Shown here piece after piece: positions 30,119 through 38,651 of a DNA stretch of 40,911 nucleotides. Below the pieces are notes generated by a model. The model was given only the letters and a program-made list of their open reading frames with translations, had not been told where the DNA came from and did not search any database. The stretch is from Candidatus Cryptobacteroides faecavium (GTDB lineage: Bacteria > Bacteroidota > Bacteroidia > Bacteroidales > UBA932), in assembly GCA_017694995.1 (NCBI GenBank), contig JADIMB010000063.1:1-40911 (forward strand), in the 5' to 3' direction. The position numbers were made by a program, and so were the translations under genes. Every line of letters starts with the position of its first letter. Within the stretch, counting starts at the first letter, position 1.

Positions 30119-31693
30119 ATGCTGAAAAAACTCAGGGTGACCCTTGCCGCCATATTCTTCATTTGCATAACACTGCTCTTCCTTGATTTCACGGGGACAC
30201 TGCACGCATGGCTGGGATGGATGGCGAAAATACAGTTCATTCCCGCCGTCCTCGCACTAAATCTGGCGGTCATCGTGCTGCTGGTTCTTCTGACGCTGGT
30301 TCTCGGCAGGGTGTACTGCTCTGTCATCTGCCCGCTCGGAATTTTCCAGGACATAGTTTCCTGGATCAACGGAAAGCGCGGGAAGAAACAGAAGAACAGG
30401 TTTTCATATTCCCCTGCGAAATCATGGCTACGGTACACGTTCCTGGCCATTTTCATCGTGGCTCTGGCGGCCGGCATAGGGTCTCTGGCAGCGCTTCTTG
30501 ACCCTTACGCCTCATACGGGCGCATCGCAAGCAACCTGTTCGCCCCCCTCTGGCAGCTGGGGAACAACTTTCTGGCTTGGATAGCCGAAAGGGTGGACAG
30601 CTATGCGTTCTACAGCACGGACGTATGGGTGAAGAGCCTCCCGACATTCATCATAGCCGCTGTCACCTTTATTATAATAGCGGTACTCGCATGGCGCGGA
30701 GGCAGGACATACTGCAACACGGTATGCCCTGTAGGCACAGTTCTGGGGTTCCTCTCCCGCTTCGCCATGTTCCGCCCTGTAATCAATGCGGACAAATGCC
30801 GCAGCTGCAGCCTGTGCTCGCGCGGATGCAAGGCATCATGCATCGACTATAAGAACCACAGCATAGACTACAGCCGCTGCGTGGACTGCATGGACTGCAT
30901 AGGCACATGCCGGGACGGGGCGATAAGCTACAGGTTCGCCTACGGGAAAAGGCATAAGGCCGGCACAGGTCCGGACGGAGGGGACGGGGCGCAGGACGGG
31001 AAAGCCTCTGCAGACGGCGGCGCATCCCGCAGGGCGTTCCTCGCATCGGCCGTGATGGCGGCATCGGCAGCGACCATCAAGGCCCAGGAGATGAAGCTTG
31101 ACGGCGGGCTTGCGGAGATACAGGACAAGAAAATACCTGAAAGGGCCACGCGGATAGTCCCGGCAGGAGCGCTAGGCATAAGCCATTTCGCCCAGCACTG
31201 CACAGCCTGCCAGCTCTGCGTGTCAGTATGCCCGAGCCAAGTGCTCAGGCCGTCCACATCGCTGCTGACACTCATGCAGCCGGAGATGTCATACGAGAGG
31301 GGATACTGCCGGCCGGAGTGCACGAAATGCTCGGACGTATGTCCTGCAGGGGCCATTTCACCGGTGACAAGAGAGGAGAAATCATCCGTCCAGATAGGCC
31401 ACGCTGTGGTCATCCGTGAAAACTGCATAGTGAACACCGACGGGGTGAGCTGCGGGAACTGCGCAAGGCACTGCCCGAGCGGGGCCATCTCGATGGTCCC
31501 TGCCAGCCCGCACGGCCAGGATGATGGCAGGGACAACGGCAAAGGCAGGCAGCACAGGCACGGCCGGGAACTCCGGATACCTGTGGTGGACGTGGAAAGG
31601 TGCATCGGATGCGGAGCCTGCGAATATCTCTGCCCGGCCCGTCCGTTCAGCGCAATCTATGTGGAAGGACACCAGATACATAAAACAATATAA
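30119..31693 (+). CDS. Membrane-anchored multi-[4Fe-4S] protein (NapH/NosR-like) with C-terminal polyferredoxin
   Basis: Several TM segments, CSVICPLG and CNTVCPVG, ferredoxin motifs CRSCSLCSRGC, CVDCMDCIGTC, CTACQLCVSVCP, CGNCARHCP, CIGCGACEYLCP; internal SRRAFLASAVMAASA. Confidence 0.85.
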   Translation: MLKKLRVTLAAIFFICITLLFLDFTGTLHAWLGWMAKIQFIPAVLALNLAVIVLLVLLTLVLGRVYCSVICPLGIFQDIVSWINGKRGKKQKNRFSYSPAKSWLRYTFLAIFIVALAAGIGSLAALLDPYASYGRIASNLFAPLWQLGNNFLAWIAERVDSYAFYSTDVWVKSLPTFIIAAVTFIIIAVLAWRGGRTYCNTVCPVGTVLGFLSRFAMFRPVINADKCRSCSLCSRGCKASCIDYKNHSIDYSRCVDCMDCIGTCRDGAISYRFAYGKRHKAGTGPDGGDGAQDGKASADGGASRRAFLASAVMAASAATIKAQEMKLDGGLAEIQDKKIPERATRIVPAGALGISHFAQHCTACQLCVSVCPSQVLRPSTSLLTLMQPEMSYERGYCRPECTKCSDVCPAGAISPVTREEKSSVQIGHAVVIRENCIVNTDGVSCGNCARHCPSGAISMVPASPHGQDDGRDNGKGRQHRHGRELRIPVVDVERCIGCGACEYLCPARPFSAIYVEGHQIHKTI

Positions 31694-31713
31694 TCCGGCC
31701 GTGCTGTCCGGAC

Positions 31714-33093
31714 ATGACAAAGACCAGAACGCATATGGACAACAATAAGAACTACACCCGCAGGGATTTCCTGAAAATAGCCGGCTCCGCGGCTTTCGGC
31801 GCAGCAGCTGCGGGATGCTCCGCCGCAGGAGACAAGAGCGCAGCATCTGCGGCCCCGTCCGGAGAAATGACATACCGCACCAACCCCGGCAACGGGGACA
31901 AGGTATCCCTGCTCGGATACGGCTGCATGAGATGGCCGATGAAAAAAGACAGCGAAGGGAAGGATGTCATAGACCAGGAGACGGTAAACGGCCTGATAGA
32001 CCATGCACTGGAGCACGGGGTGAACTATTTTGACACCTCCCCGGTATATGTCCAGGGACAGTCCGAAAAGGCTACGGCCATTGCCCTGAACAGGCATCCC
32101 CGCAATTCCTACTATCTGGCCACCAAGCTCTCCAACTTCAGCAACTGGACCCGTGAGAACTCCATCCTCATGTACCGCAAGTCCTTCGAGAACATGCAGA
32201 CAGACTATTTCGACTACTATCTGCTGCACTCCATCGGGAACGGCGGCACGAGGATGTTCGAGGAAAGGTACTTCGACAACGGGATGGCGGATTTCCTCAT
32301 GAAAGAGCGCGAGGCCGGCCGCATACGCAACCTGGGCTTCTCTTTCCACGGGACGCAGGAGACGTTCGACTACGCCATCAGCCTGCATGACAAGGTCCAC
32401 TGGGATTTCGTCCAGATCCAGCTCAACTACGTGGACTGGAGGCACGCCTCAGGGAACAATGTCAATGCGGAATATCTCTACGCAGAGCTGGAGAAGCGGG
32501 GTATCCCGGCCGTAATCATGGAGCCTCTGCTCGGAGGCCGCCTTTCAAAGGTGCCGCAGCATGTGGCGGACAGGCTTCTGGAGCGCAATCCTGACGGCAG
32601 CGTGGCCTCATGGGCGTTCAGATTTGCGGGCACGCCGCAGGGAGTGCTGACCGTACTGAGCGGGATGACCTACATGGAGCACCTTGTGGACAACCTCAAG
32701 ACATACTCCCCTCTGGTGCCTCTGCAGAAGGATGAACTTGATTTCCTGGAAGAGACGGCCCAGCTGATGATGACATATCCTACTGTCCCTTGCAACGACT
32801 GCAAATACTGTATGCCCTGCCCGTACGGCATAGACATCCCTGCCATCCTGCTGCACTACAACAAATGCGTGAACGAGGGCAATGTGGCCGGCAGCCGCGA
32901 ATCGGAGAACTACCGCAAGGCCCGCAGGGCGTACCTGGTCAGCTATGACCGTGCAGTGCCGGCGCTCCGCCAGGCGGACCACTGCACAGGATGCAGGCAG
33001 TGCGTGGAACACTGCCCGCAAAGCATAGACATCCCGCGCGAGCTGCACAAAATCGACAGATACATAGAAAGCCTCAGGCAGGACACCCTGTAG
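31714..33093 (+). CDS. Twin-arginine-signal aldo/keto reductase with C-terminal [4Fe-4S] ferredoxin domain
   Basis: NYTRRDFLKIAGSAAFGAAAAGCSAAG; AKR motifs NYFDTSPVY, LATKLSNF, DYYLLHS; CNDCKYCMPCPYGIDIP and CTGCRQCVEHCPQSIDIP. Confidence 0.88.
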   Translation: MTKTRTHMDNNKNYTRRDFLKIAGSAAFGAAAAGCSAAGDKSAASAAPSGEMTYRTNPGNGDKVSLLGYGCMRWPMKKDSEGKDVIDQETVNGLIDHALEHGVNYFDTSPVYVQGQSEKATAIALNRHPRNSYYLATKLSNFSNWTRENSILMYRKSFENMQTDYFDYYLLHSIGNGGTRMFEERYFDNGMADFLMKEREAGRIRNLGFSFHGTQETFDYAISLHDKVHWDFVQIQLNYVDWRHASGNNVNAEYLYAELEKRGIPAVIMEPLLGGRLSKVPQHVADRLLERNPDGSVASWAFRFAGTPQGVLTVLSGMTYMEHLVDNLKTYSPLVPLQKDELDFLEETAQLMMTYPTVPCNDCKYCMPCPYGIDIPAILLHYNKCVNEGNVAGSRESENYRKARRAYLVSYDRAVPALRQADHCTGCRQCVEHCPQSIDIPRELHKIDRYIESLRQDTL

Positions 33094-33113
33094 GGGAGGT
33101 GCTGCCTGAGGCT
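33070..33113. terminator. Perfect 12-bp inverted repeat at the convergent AKR / phosphoesterase junction
   Basis: AGCCTCAGGCAG (33070-33081) / CTGCCTGAGGCT (33102-33113), with the AKR stop codon in the loop. No clear U-tract. Confidence 0.6.
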
Positions 33114-33139
33114 ATGTTCAAAATATAAGGGACTGTGTA

Positions 33140-34108
33140 CTATCTGGTACGTCTGACGGTATGCAGTACCTTGCCGTCCCTGTCAAGCATGTAAAGGTCC
33201 AGCTCGTGCTCATCCGCGGTGATAAGGGAGTAGCCTGACTTGTTGCTGCAGAATACTGTACCGTCCACCGGCTGCACATCCTGGCGGCTGAGAGATCCGG
33301 AAGTGTTCACCACATAGTCTATGTCGCAGCCGTCCTTGCGGATATGCTGGCCGGTGTGGATGTGGCCGCAGAGGTACATGTCCACATTGCCGTATTTCCG
33401 CAGGACAGGGTCAAGCCGCTGCTGGAGATCAGCCCTCTCGCTCTCGCTCTTGTCCGTATATGCATACACAGGATGATGGCCCACCACGAGCACCCAGTCC
33501 TCGTCAGCCCCTGAGAGGACATTGTCCAGCCATGCGAGCTGCCCTGAGTAGTCTGACTTGGAGGCATCCGCATACTTGCCAGTATCTTCACGGTATTTGT
33601 CTATCATAGGGGTGGTGTCGAGCATGACTATGCGCACGGTCACGCCGTCCTCTTCCTTGACGAAAGTATAGTACTTGGCAGGCATCTCCCAGCGGGCACT
33701 CACACCGGAGTATTCCACGACAGCGTCAGTGTTGCTCCTGTACTCATGGTTCCCGCAGACGGGATACCATGGAATCATGAGGTCCGGATGGCTGTAGATT
33801 AGCTCGTAATTGGTCATCCAGAGCGGGTCGGAGACGCTCTGTACACCCTCGAAATGATGCACATCCCCGGCCGCCACGACAAATTCAATGTCTATGGTCT
33901 CAGCCATGAGGCCCATAGTCTCCGCTATGGGCTTCTGGTCATAGTAGCCGTTGCGTCCCAGGTCGTTTGCCAGATAGAAGTTCAGCGGTTTTTCCAGGGC
34001 CTTCCACTCGGCGGTATAGTCCGGGCGGGAAGGGGTACTATTGGACGGGCCGCATGAGGCGACTGCCAGGGCAGCGGCAAGAAAGGTTATGAGATATCTT
34101 TTATGCAT
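33140..34108 (-). CDS. Metallophosphoesterase lipoprotein, purple/tartrate-resistant acid phosphatase-like
   Basis: Lipobox ASCG; NDLGRNGYYDQ, GDVHHFEGV, CGNHEY, VVGHHPVYAY, CGHIHTGQ metal-ligand motifs. Confidence 0.85.
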   Translation of the reverse strand: MHKRYLITFLAAALAVASCGPSNSTPSRPDYTAEWKALEKPLNFYLANDLGRNGYYDQKPIAETMGLMAETIDIEFVVAAGDVHHFEGVQSVSDPLWMTNYELIYSHPDLMIPWYPVCGNHEYRSNTDAVVEYSGVSARWEMPAKYYTFVKEEDGVTVRIVMLDTTPMIDKYREDTGKYADASKSDYSGQLAWLDNVLSGADEDWVLVVGHHPVYAYTDKSESERADLQQRLDPVLRKYGNVDMYLCGHIHTGQHIRKDGCDIDYVVNTSGSLSRQDVQPVDGTVFCSNKSGYSLITADEHELDLYMLDRDGKVLHTVRRTR

Positions 34109-34136
34109 TTTCCTTTATTAATTGGGGTTTGACAGT

Positions 34137-35567
34137 TTATTCCACACCGCAGGCACCGAAATGGTTCTGCACGGCAGGGGAAGTGTAAGTGGTGCCGTTC
34201 ACTGACAGGCCGGAGGCTGCGAAGAGAGGGGCCCTGTCGCCTGCGGTGTAAGCTCCTTCAAGAGCAGGAGAGCCGGAAGCGAGATGGAAATCCCATGAGT
34301 CGTCCCATGAATAGAGAGACGGGTCCACATCCAGGTCATAGTTGACGAACATCGGGTCAAGCTCCTCCGCCTGCTCTGCATCAAGGGCCATGATACTGTG
34401 GGTATCGACATATTCCACATCGTATTCCTCATGATTGAAAGCATATCCCTGGTAAGGGTAAGTGACACCGGAGTATGTGAGTATGTCCCCGTCATCCTCA
34501 TATTCACCTGACCATACAATCGAGCTGGCCGCGGTACCGGAAGCGTAGTAGTTGTAGTCTATCATGGAGTTTGTCCTGTCATATCCGCCGTCCGGGTCGC
34601 CGAGCTGGTCAAGAGCAGGAGTGATAGCGCGGAACTTGCAGTTCACAAGAAGGTTGTTGAATACGCTCACACGGGCGTTCTCCTCGACATAGACACTTCC
34701 GCCCTTCTCCCCGTCACGTCTCCAGCCGGAGCCGATGATGGTGTTGTTATAAGCCTGGATGAGAGCCTGGCCGCGCACCTCGCTCTGGTCGGAGCTGGAG
34801 AGCTTCAGACCGTTGGTGTTGGGGCTGAACATGATGTTGCCGGCCACATCCACCTTGCATCCGGACTTCACGTTCACAGCCTCCGCGCCGTCATAGCCGT
34901 TGGCGCTGAAGACATTGTTCGCGATGATCGCATTCCCGCCCATCATGTAGATCCCGTCGGACCAGCCGTTGCGAATGATGCTGTTGGTGATGACATAACG
35001 GCCGTCTACGTTGTTGGTGGTAATCTGCGGATATGCGTCATCTCCCGCCGTGTAATAGCCGTTCTCGGCAGCCGGGGACCCCTCGATCACCTGTCCGCCT
35101 GTATATTCTATTATAGTATGGTCGATGAGCATCTCCTCACATGTGGCCCCTGCCACGATACCGCCCCAGAGGCCGGCGAAAGTATTCTCATAGGTCCTCT
35201 TGTCCTCGGCCACGGTAAGACGGACCGGGTTCTCGGAAGTCCCGAGACAATAAAGGTTGCCGTCCACGGTAAATTCTATGGCGACATGGTTCACACCCAC
35301 TCCGGCGTCACTGAAGATGACCGTGACACCTTCTTCGATAGTGAGGCTCTCCCCTTCCGGGACAGTGATATGCCCGGTCACATTGACAGTGGAGCCGGCT
35401 TCCCATACTCCGGACACGTCGCCGGAGACTCCTTCATCGGTCCCGTTGCCGGGAGTCTCTCCGCCTTCTTCAGTCTGGTCGTTACCAGGGGTTTCCGGTG
35501 TTGTCTCTGAACAGGCAGCGAAAATGGACGCTGCCAGCATAATCATTAGGATGTTTTTGAGTTTCAT
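34137..35567 (-). CDS. Right-handed parallel beta-helix lipoprotein
   Basis: Lipobox FAACSE; spacer rich in T/E/G; repeated IIxNNVFxxNG / IIRNGWSDGIYM coils typical of parallel beta-helices; FHLASGSPALE. Confidence 0.7.
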   Translation of the reverse strand: MKLKNILMIMLAASIFAACSETTPETPGNDQTEEGGETPGNGTDEGVSGDVSGVWEAGSTVNVTGHITVPEGESLTIEEGVTVIFSDAGVGVNHVAIEFTVDGNLYCLGTSENPVRLTVAEDKRTYENTFAGLWGGIVAGATCEEMLIDHTIIEYTGGQVIEGSPAAENGYYTAGDDAYPQITTNNVDGRYVITNSIIRNGWSDGIYMMGGNAIIANNVFSANGYDGAEAVNVKSGCKVDVAGNIMFSPNTNGLKLSSSDQSEVRGQALIQAYNNTIIGSGWRRDGEKGGSVYVEENARVSVFNNLLVNCKFRAITPALDQLGDPDGGYDRTNSMIDYNYYASGTAASSIVWSGEYEDDGDILTYSGVTYPYQGYAFNHEEYDVEYVDTHSIMALDAEQAEELDPMFVNYDLDVDPSLYSWDDSWDFHLASGSPALEGAYTAGDRAPLFAASGLSVNGTTYTSPAVQNHFGACGVE

Positions 35568-35624
35568 GTTGTTATGTTTTAAATGTCAATTTTATCCTTG
35601 TTTAATGCAGATGCCGTCCCCGGG

Positions 35625-38315
35625 TCATTTCTCCGTGAAGCGGTATCGTATGCCTATCATGAAGGTCTGGGCGTTCCATTCCCTGCGCTCTATCACACCC
35701 CCATTGTAGCGTTCATAGCTGAGGGAGGATGTATGCGCGCTCGGATGGACATAGCGAAGGAGCGGCGAGTTCAGCAGGTTGCCGGCTTTTGCGAAGATGG
35801 ACACCCCGGCCCGGAAACTTTTTTCAAGCGATGCGTCCAGTGAGAAGTACCCCGCCTCCCAGATGTCGTCATCCACCCAGCTCGACACCTCGCTCAGACG
35901 CTTTCCCGTGTAGCTCCCGGAGACCTGGGCCTCAAGGCCGCATTTCTGGAAATTGAAAAGGAAGGAGAGATTGGCCACATGGGCCGCCTGGCCGTAAAGA
36001 GGCCTGGTCTGGCTGACGGTGATGACATCCGGGCCGTCCATAGCCCGCTTGTCTGTAGTGATGGCAGAGTGGGTATAAGTGTAGTTGGCCTTTATGCCGA
36101 ACCAGCTGAAGTACTTCATGGCATCCACCTCGACACCGTAGTTCATGGCGTCACCGAAGTTCATAGGCTTGAGGAAAGTCTCCTGCCCTTCGGTCACGAG
36201 CCCGTACTCGATCGGGTCGTAGATGTTCTTCCAGAAGAACCCCACCATGAACTGTTCCGAGGACTTGGGGAAGAATTCGTAGCGGAGGTCGATATTGTCC
36301 GCCACAGTATGTTTGAGGTCAGGATTGCCCTTCTCGTCATAGTCCTCGTTCAGGATAGTATAAGGGACGATTTCAAAAAAGCCAGGACGGTTGATGGAAC
36401 GCCCGTAGGAAAAACGCAGGTTGGCGTTCCTGTGGACGCTGTATTTCACATGCAGACTCGGCAGGAAATCCGTATAGTCCTGGCTGCCTTCTGAATCTGT
36501 GTTTCTCGGATAATCAAGCACATAGCCCTGCGATGTATGTTCCGCACGCAGGCCTGCGATCACCTCGAGCCTGTCCATGGAGAACTTCGCCATGAGATAG
36601 CCCGCACCTATCCTCTCGGAAGCATCGTAGTTCAGCGGGTCCCCGATGTTGCCGTAAGGACGCGGCGTCAGAAGGAGCTCGTCGAAGTCGTTCCAGTCCT
36701 CCCCGTAGTACTGCGGGTCGCGTATGCCGGTGGAAGAGTCGAAGGTGTATTCGTTGAAGAAGCTGTCCCTGGACTTGTCCCTGTACATCCCGCCGGCCTT
36801 CAGCAGAAGGGATGACGCCCCGGTGAAGTCGAAACGGTAGCTCAGGTCTGCATATCCGGCGAAATCACGGTCGGAGTTGTGCTCCCAGCGACGGTCTGCA
36901 GAGTCGGTATTGTACAGGTGGGTGCCGTTCATGTATATCCTCGCATTGTCCGGGGTGATGCTGTATGCCCTGGAGAATACGCCGGTCCAGTCGAGTTTAA
37001 GCCTGCCGTCCTCCAGGAAGGAATGTTCGCCCTTGAGGGTGGTGTTGAAGATGTACTGCCTGTTGTACTTCATCCTCACTGTCCATTCCCTGTCATCACG
37101 GCCGTCACGCACCTCGCTTTCCCTCATGTCCATATATCCGGCGTAAAGCATCAGCTTGTGCCTTCCTGAGAACCTGTAGTCCAGTTTCAGGTGGGCCCCG
37201 AGGCGGTCCTGTTCCTCAGAGTAGGTACGGACTTCTGTCCCGTAGGTATTGGATCCGGGCTTGTAGTACAGGTCACTGTCCTTCCCGCGGAAAAGATTCT
37301 GCCAGCTCAGCGCGGCCATGACCCCCAGGCGGCCCCCGAAATACCTGTCGCCGAACGAGAGACCTCCTGTCAGGTCAGGTCGCGGACGGTGCGAGCGCAC
37401 AGAGAGGTTCTCCATAGTGAAATCGTCCGCGGTGACGGCATAGTTCTCCGGACGGCCCATACGCTCGTATGGGGACTGTTTCTGTATCGCCCTGGTATTG
37501 AACGATTTGAAATCACGGTCAAAGAAAAGAGCGCTGTAGCCTGTGGCCACATTGGCATTTATCTCCATCTTATCCGGGGCATCCTTCATCACGAGATTTA
37601 CCGCTCCCCCGATACCGTCGCCCTCCATGTCGGCTGTAAGCGACTTGGTGACTTCCAGACGGTCGAGCATCTCGGAAGGGAATATGTCCAGCGGGACGAA
37701 CCTGTTCTTGTTGTCAGGGCTAGGAATCTTCACCCCGTTCACTAGAGTGTAGTTGTAGCGCTTGTCCATACCGCGGAGTATGGCGTAACGGCCCTCGCCG
37801 CTGCTGTTCCTCTCGATGGTGACCCCCGACATCCTCTTTATGACATTCGCCACGGTCACATCAGGAGAAAGCTCCATAGCCCTTGCGCTCATGACATTCA
37901 CCACGTTCATGGCGGCTTTCTCTATCCCTCTGGCACTTGCCTCGGTCTTGCCGTGGTTTTCAGCCGCCACTACCGCCCCCTCCAGCACAATGCTGTCTTT
38001 CACCAGGCTGATGACAAGGGCCTCATCTCCACCTGCATACACCACTTCCACATCCTTGTAGCCGATGAGTGAGCAGACAAGAGTCTTGGAACCTTCCGCG
38101 TCCGCCCTCATGGAGAACGAGCCGTCGAGCCCGGACATGGCCCACCGGTCCGGCTGCTCCTTTATAGTGATTGCTGCACCGATGACCTCCTCCCCGGTCT
38201 CGGCATCTATAATCTTCCCTTTGATGTCCATTTCTGGCGCGGCTGAGGCCGGAAAGGTTTCCAAAAAAATTGCAATAAAAGCTGAAACAATTGATAATAA
38301 GCGTTTTATAACCAT
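35625..38315 (-). CDS. TonB-dependent outer membrane receptor with N-terminal carboxypeptidase-regulatory-like domain
   Basis: DIKGKIIDAETGEEVIGAAITIKEQ; plug motifs GVTIERNSSGEGRYAILRGMDKRYNYTLVNGVKIPSPDNKNRFVPLDIFPSEML; C-terminal FMIGIRYRFTEK. Confidence 0.93.
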   Translation of the reverse strand: MVIKRLLSIVSAFIAIFLETFPASAAPEMDIKGKIIDAETGEEVIGAAITIKEQPDRWAMSGLDGSFSMRADAEGSKTLVCSLIGYKDVEVVYAGGDEALVISLVKDSIVLEGAVVAAENHGKTEASARGIEKAAMNVVNVMSARAMELSPDVTVANVIKRMSGVTIERNSSGEGRYAILRGMDKRYNYTLVNGVKIPSPDNKNRFVPLDIFPSEMLDRLEVTKSLTADMEGDGIGGAVNLVMKDAPDKMEINANVATGYSALFFDRDFKSFNTRAIQKQSPYERMGRPENYAVTADDFTMENLSVRSHRPRPDLTGGLSFGDRYFGGRLGVMAALSWQNLFRGKDSDLYYKPGSNTYGTEVRTYSEEQDRLGAHLKLDYRFSGRHKLMLYAGYMDMRESEVRDGRDDREWTVRMKYNRQYIFNTTLKGEHSFLEDGRLKLDWTGVFSRAYSITPDNARIYMNGTHLYNTDSADRRWEHNSDRDFAGYADLSYRFDFTGASSLLLKAGGMYRDKSRDSFFNEYTFDSSTGIRDPQYYGEDWNDFDELLLTPRPYGNIGDPLNYDASERIGAGYLMAKFSMDRLEVIAGLRAEHTSQGYVLDYPRNTDSEGSQDYTDFLPSLHVKYSVHRNANLRFSYGRSINRPGFFEIVPYTILNEDYDEKGNPDLKHTVADNIDLRYEFFPKSSEQFMVGFFWKNIYDPIEYGLVTEGQETFLKPMNFGDAMNYGVEVDAMKYFSWFGIKANYTYTHSAITTDKRAMDGPDVITVSQTRPLYGQAAHVANLSFLFNFQKCGLEAQVSGSYTGKRLSEVSSWVDDDIWEAGYFSLDASLEKSFRAGVSIFAKAGNLLNSPLLRYVHPSAHTSSLSYERYNGGVIERREWNAQTFMIGIRYRFTEK

Positions 38316-38316
38316 A

Positions 38317-38359
38317 AGAAACCATTAACCGGCTGCAAAAGTAGCCGTTAATGGTTTCT
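38317..38359. repeat. 17-bp inverted repeat (one bulge) directly upstream of the TonB receptor start
   Basis: AGAAACCATTAAC(C)GGCT 38317-38334 / AGCCGTTAATGGTTTCT 38343-38359. On the minus strand, a TACTTTTG -7 box (38336-38343) spans the loop. Confidence 0.85.
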
Positions 38360-38397
38360 CAAAAATGTAGAAAAGGATAAGATTTTGTTACTAATGT

Positions 38398-38482
38398 TAA
38401 CGTCAGTTCGACGAATTTATATTTAACAATATCATAATCAATATTTTATCATTTTTGACCTGAATCCGTCACACTGACGTTA
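38398..38482. promoter_or_regulatory. Predicted promoter (TTG-N19-TAAATTCG, minus strand) bounded by inverted motif copies TAACGTCAGTnnGACG
   Basis: Exact 10-bp inverted repeat TAACGTCAGT (38398-38407) / ACTGACGTTA (38473-38482), 14/16 matches over the extended arms. The AT-rich segment between holds the -33/-7 candidate. Confidence 0.5.
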
Positions 38483-38497
38483 GGGGGATTTCCTCCG

Positions 38498-38641
38498 GAA
38501 ATCCTGACTGTCCACCCCCAGTCACCTGCGGTGACAGCCCCGTCGGGGCATGCGGCTCCGCTACACTCCGCCGGCACCTGCGCTGCTCTGTTTCCTTCTG
38601 GAAACCTCGCTGACGCTCCGGTGCGGCCCTGAAGGGCCCTC
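38498..38641 (+). repeat. GC-rich multi-hairpin intergenic repeat, copy D
   Basis: gaaatcctgactgtccacccccagtcacctgcggtgacagccccgtcggggcatgcggctccgc...ggccctgaagggcc, nearly the same as copies A and B about 38 kb away. Confidence 0.92.
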
Positions 38642-38651
38642 CTATCTTATA

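Noticed and set aside
31657-32445. 262-aa minus-strand ORF
   Set aside because: Antisense to the aldo/keto reductase, which has clear motifs; shadow ORF.
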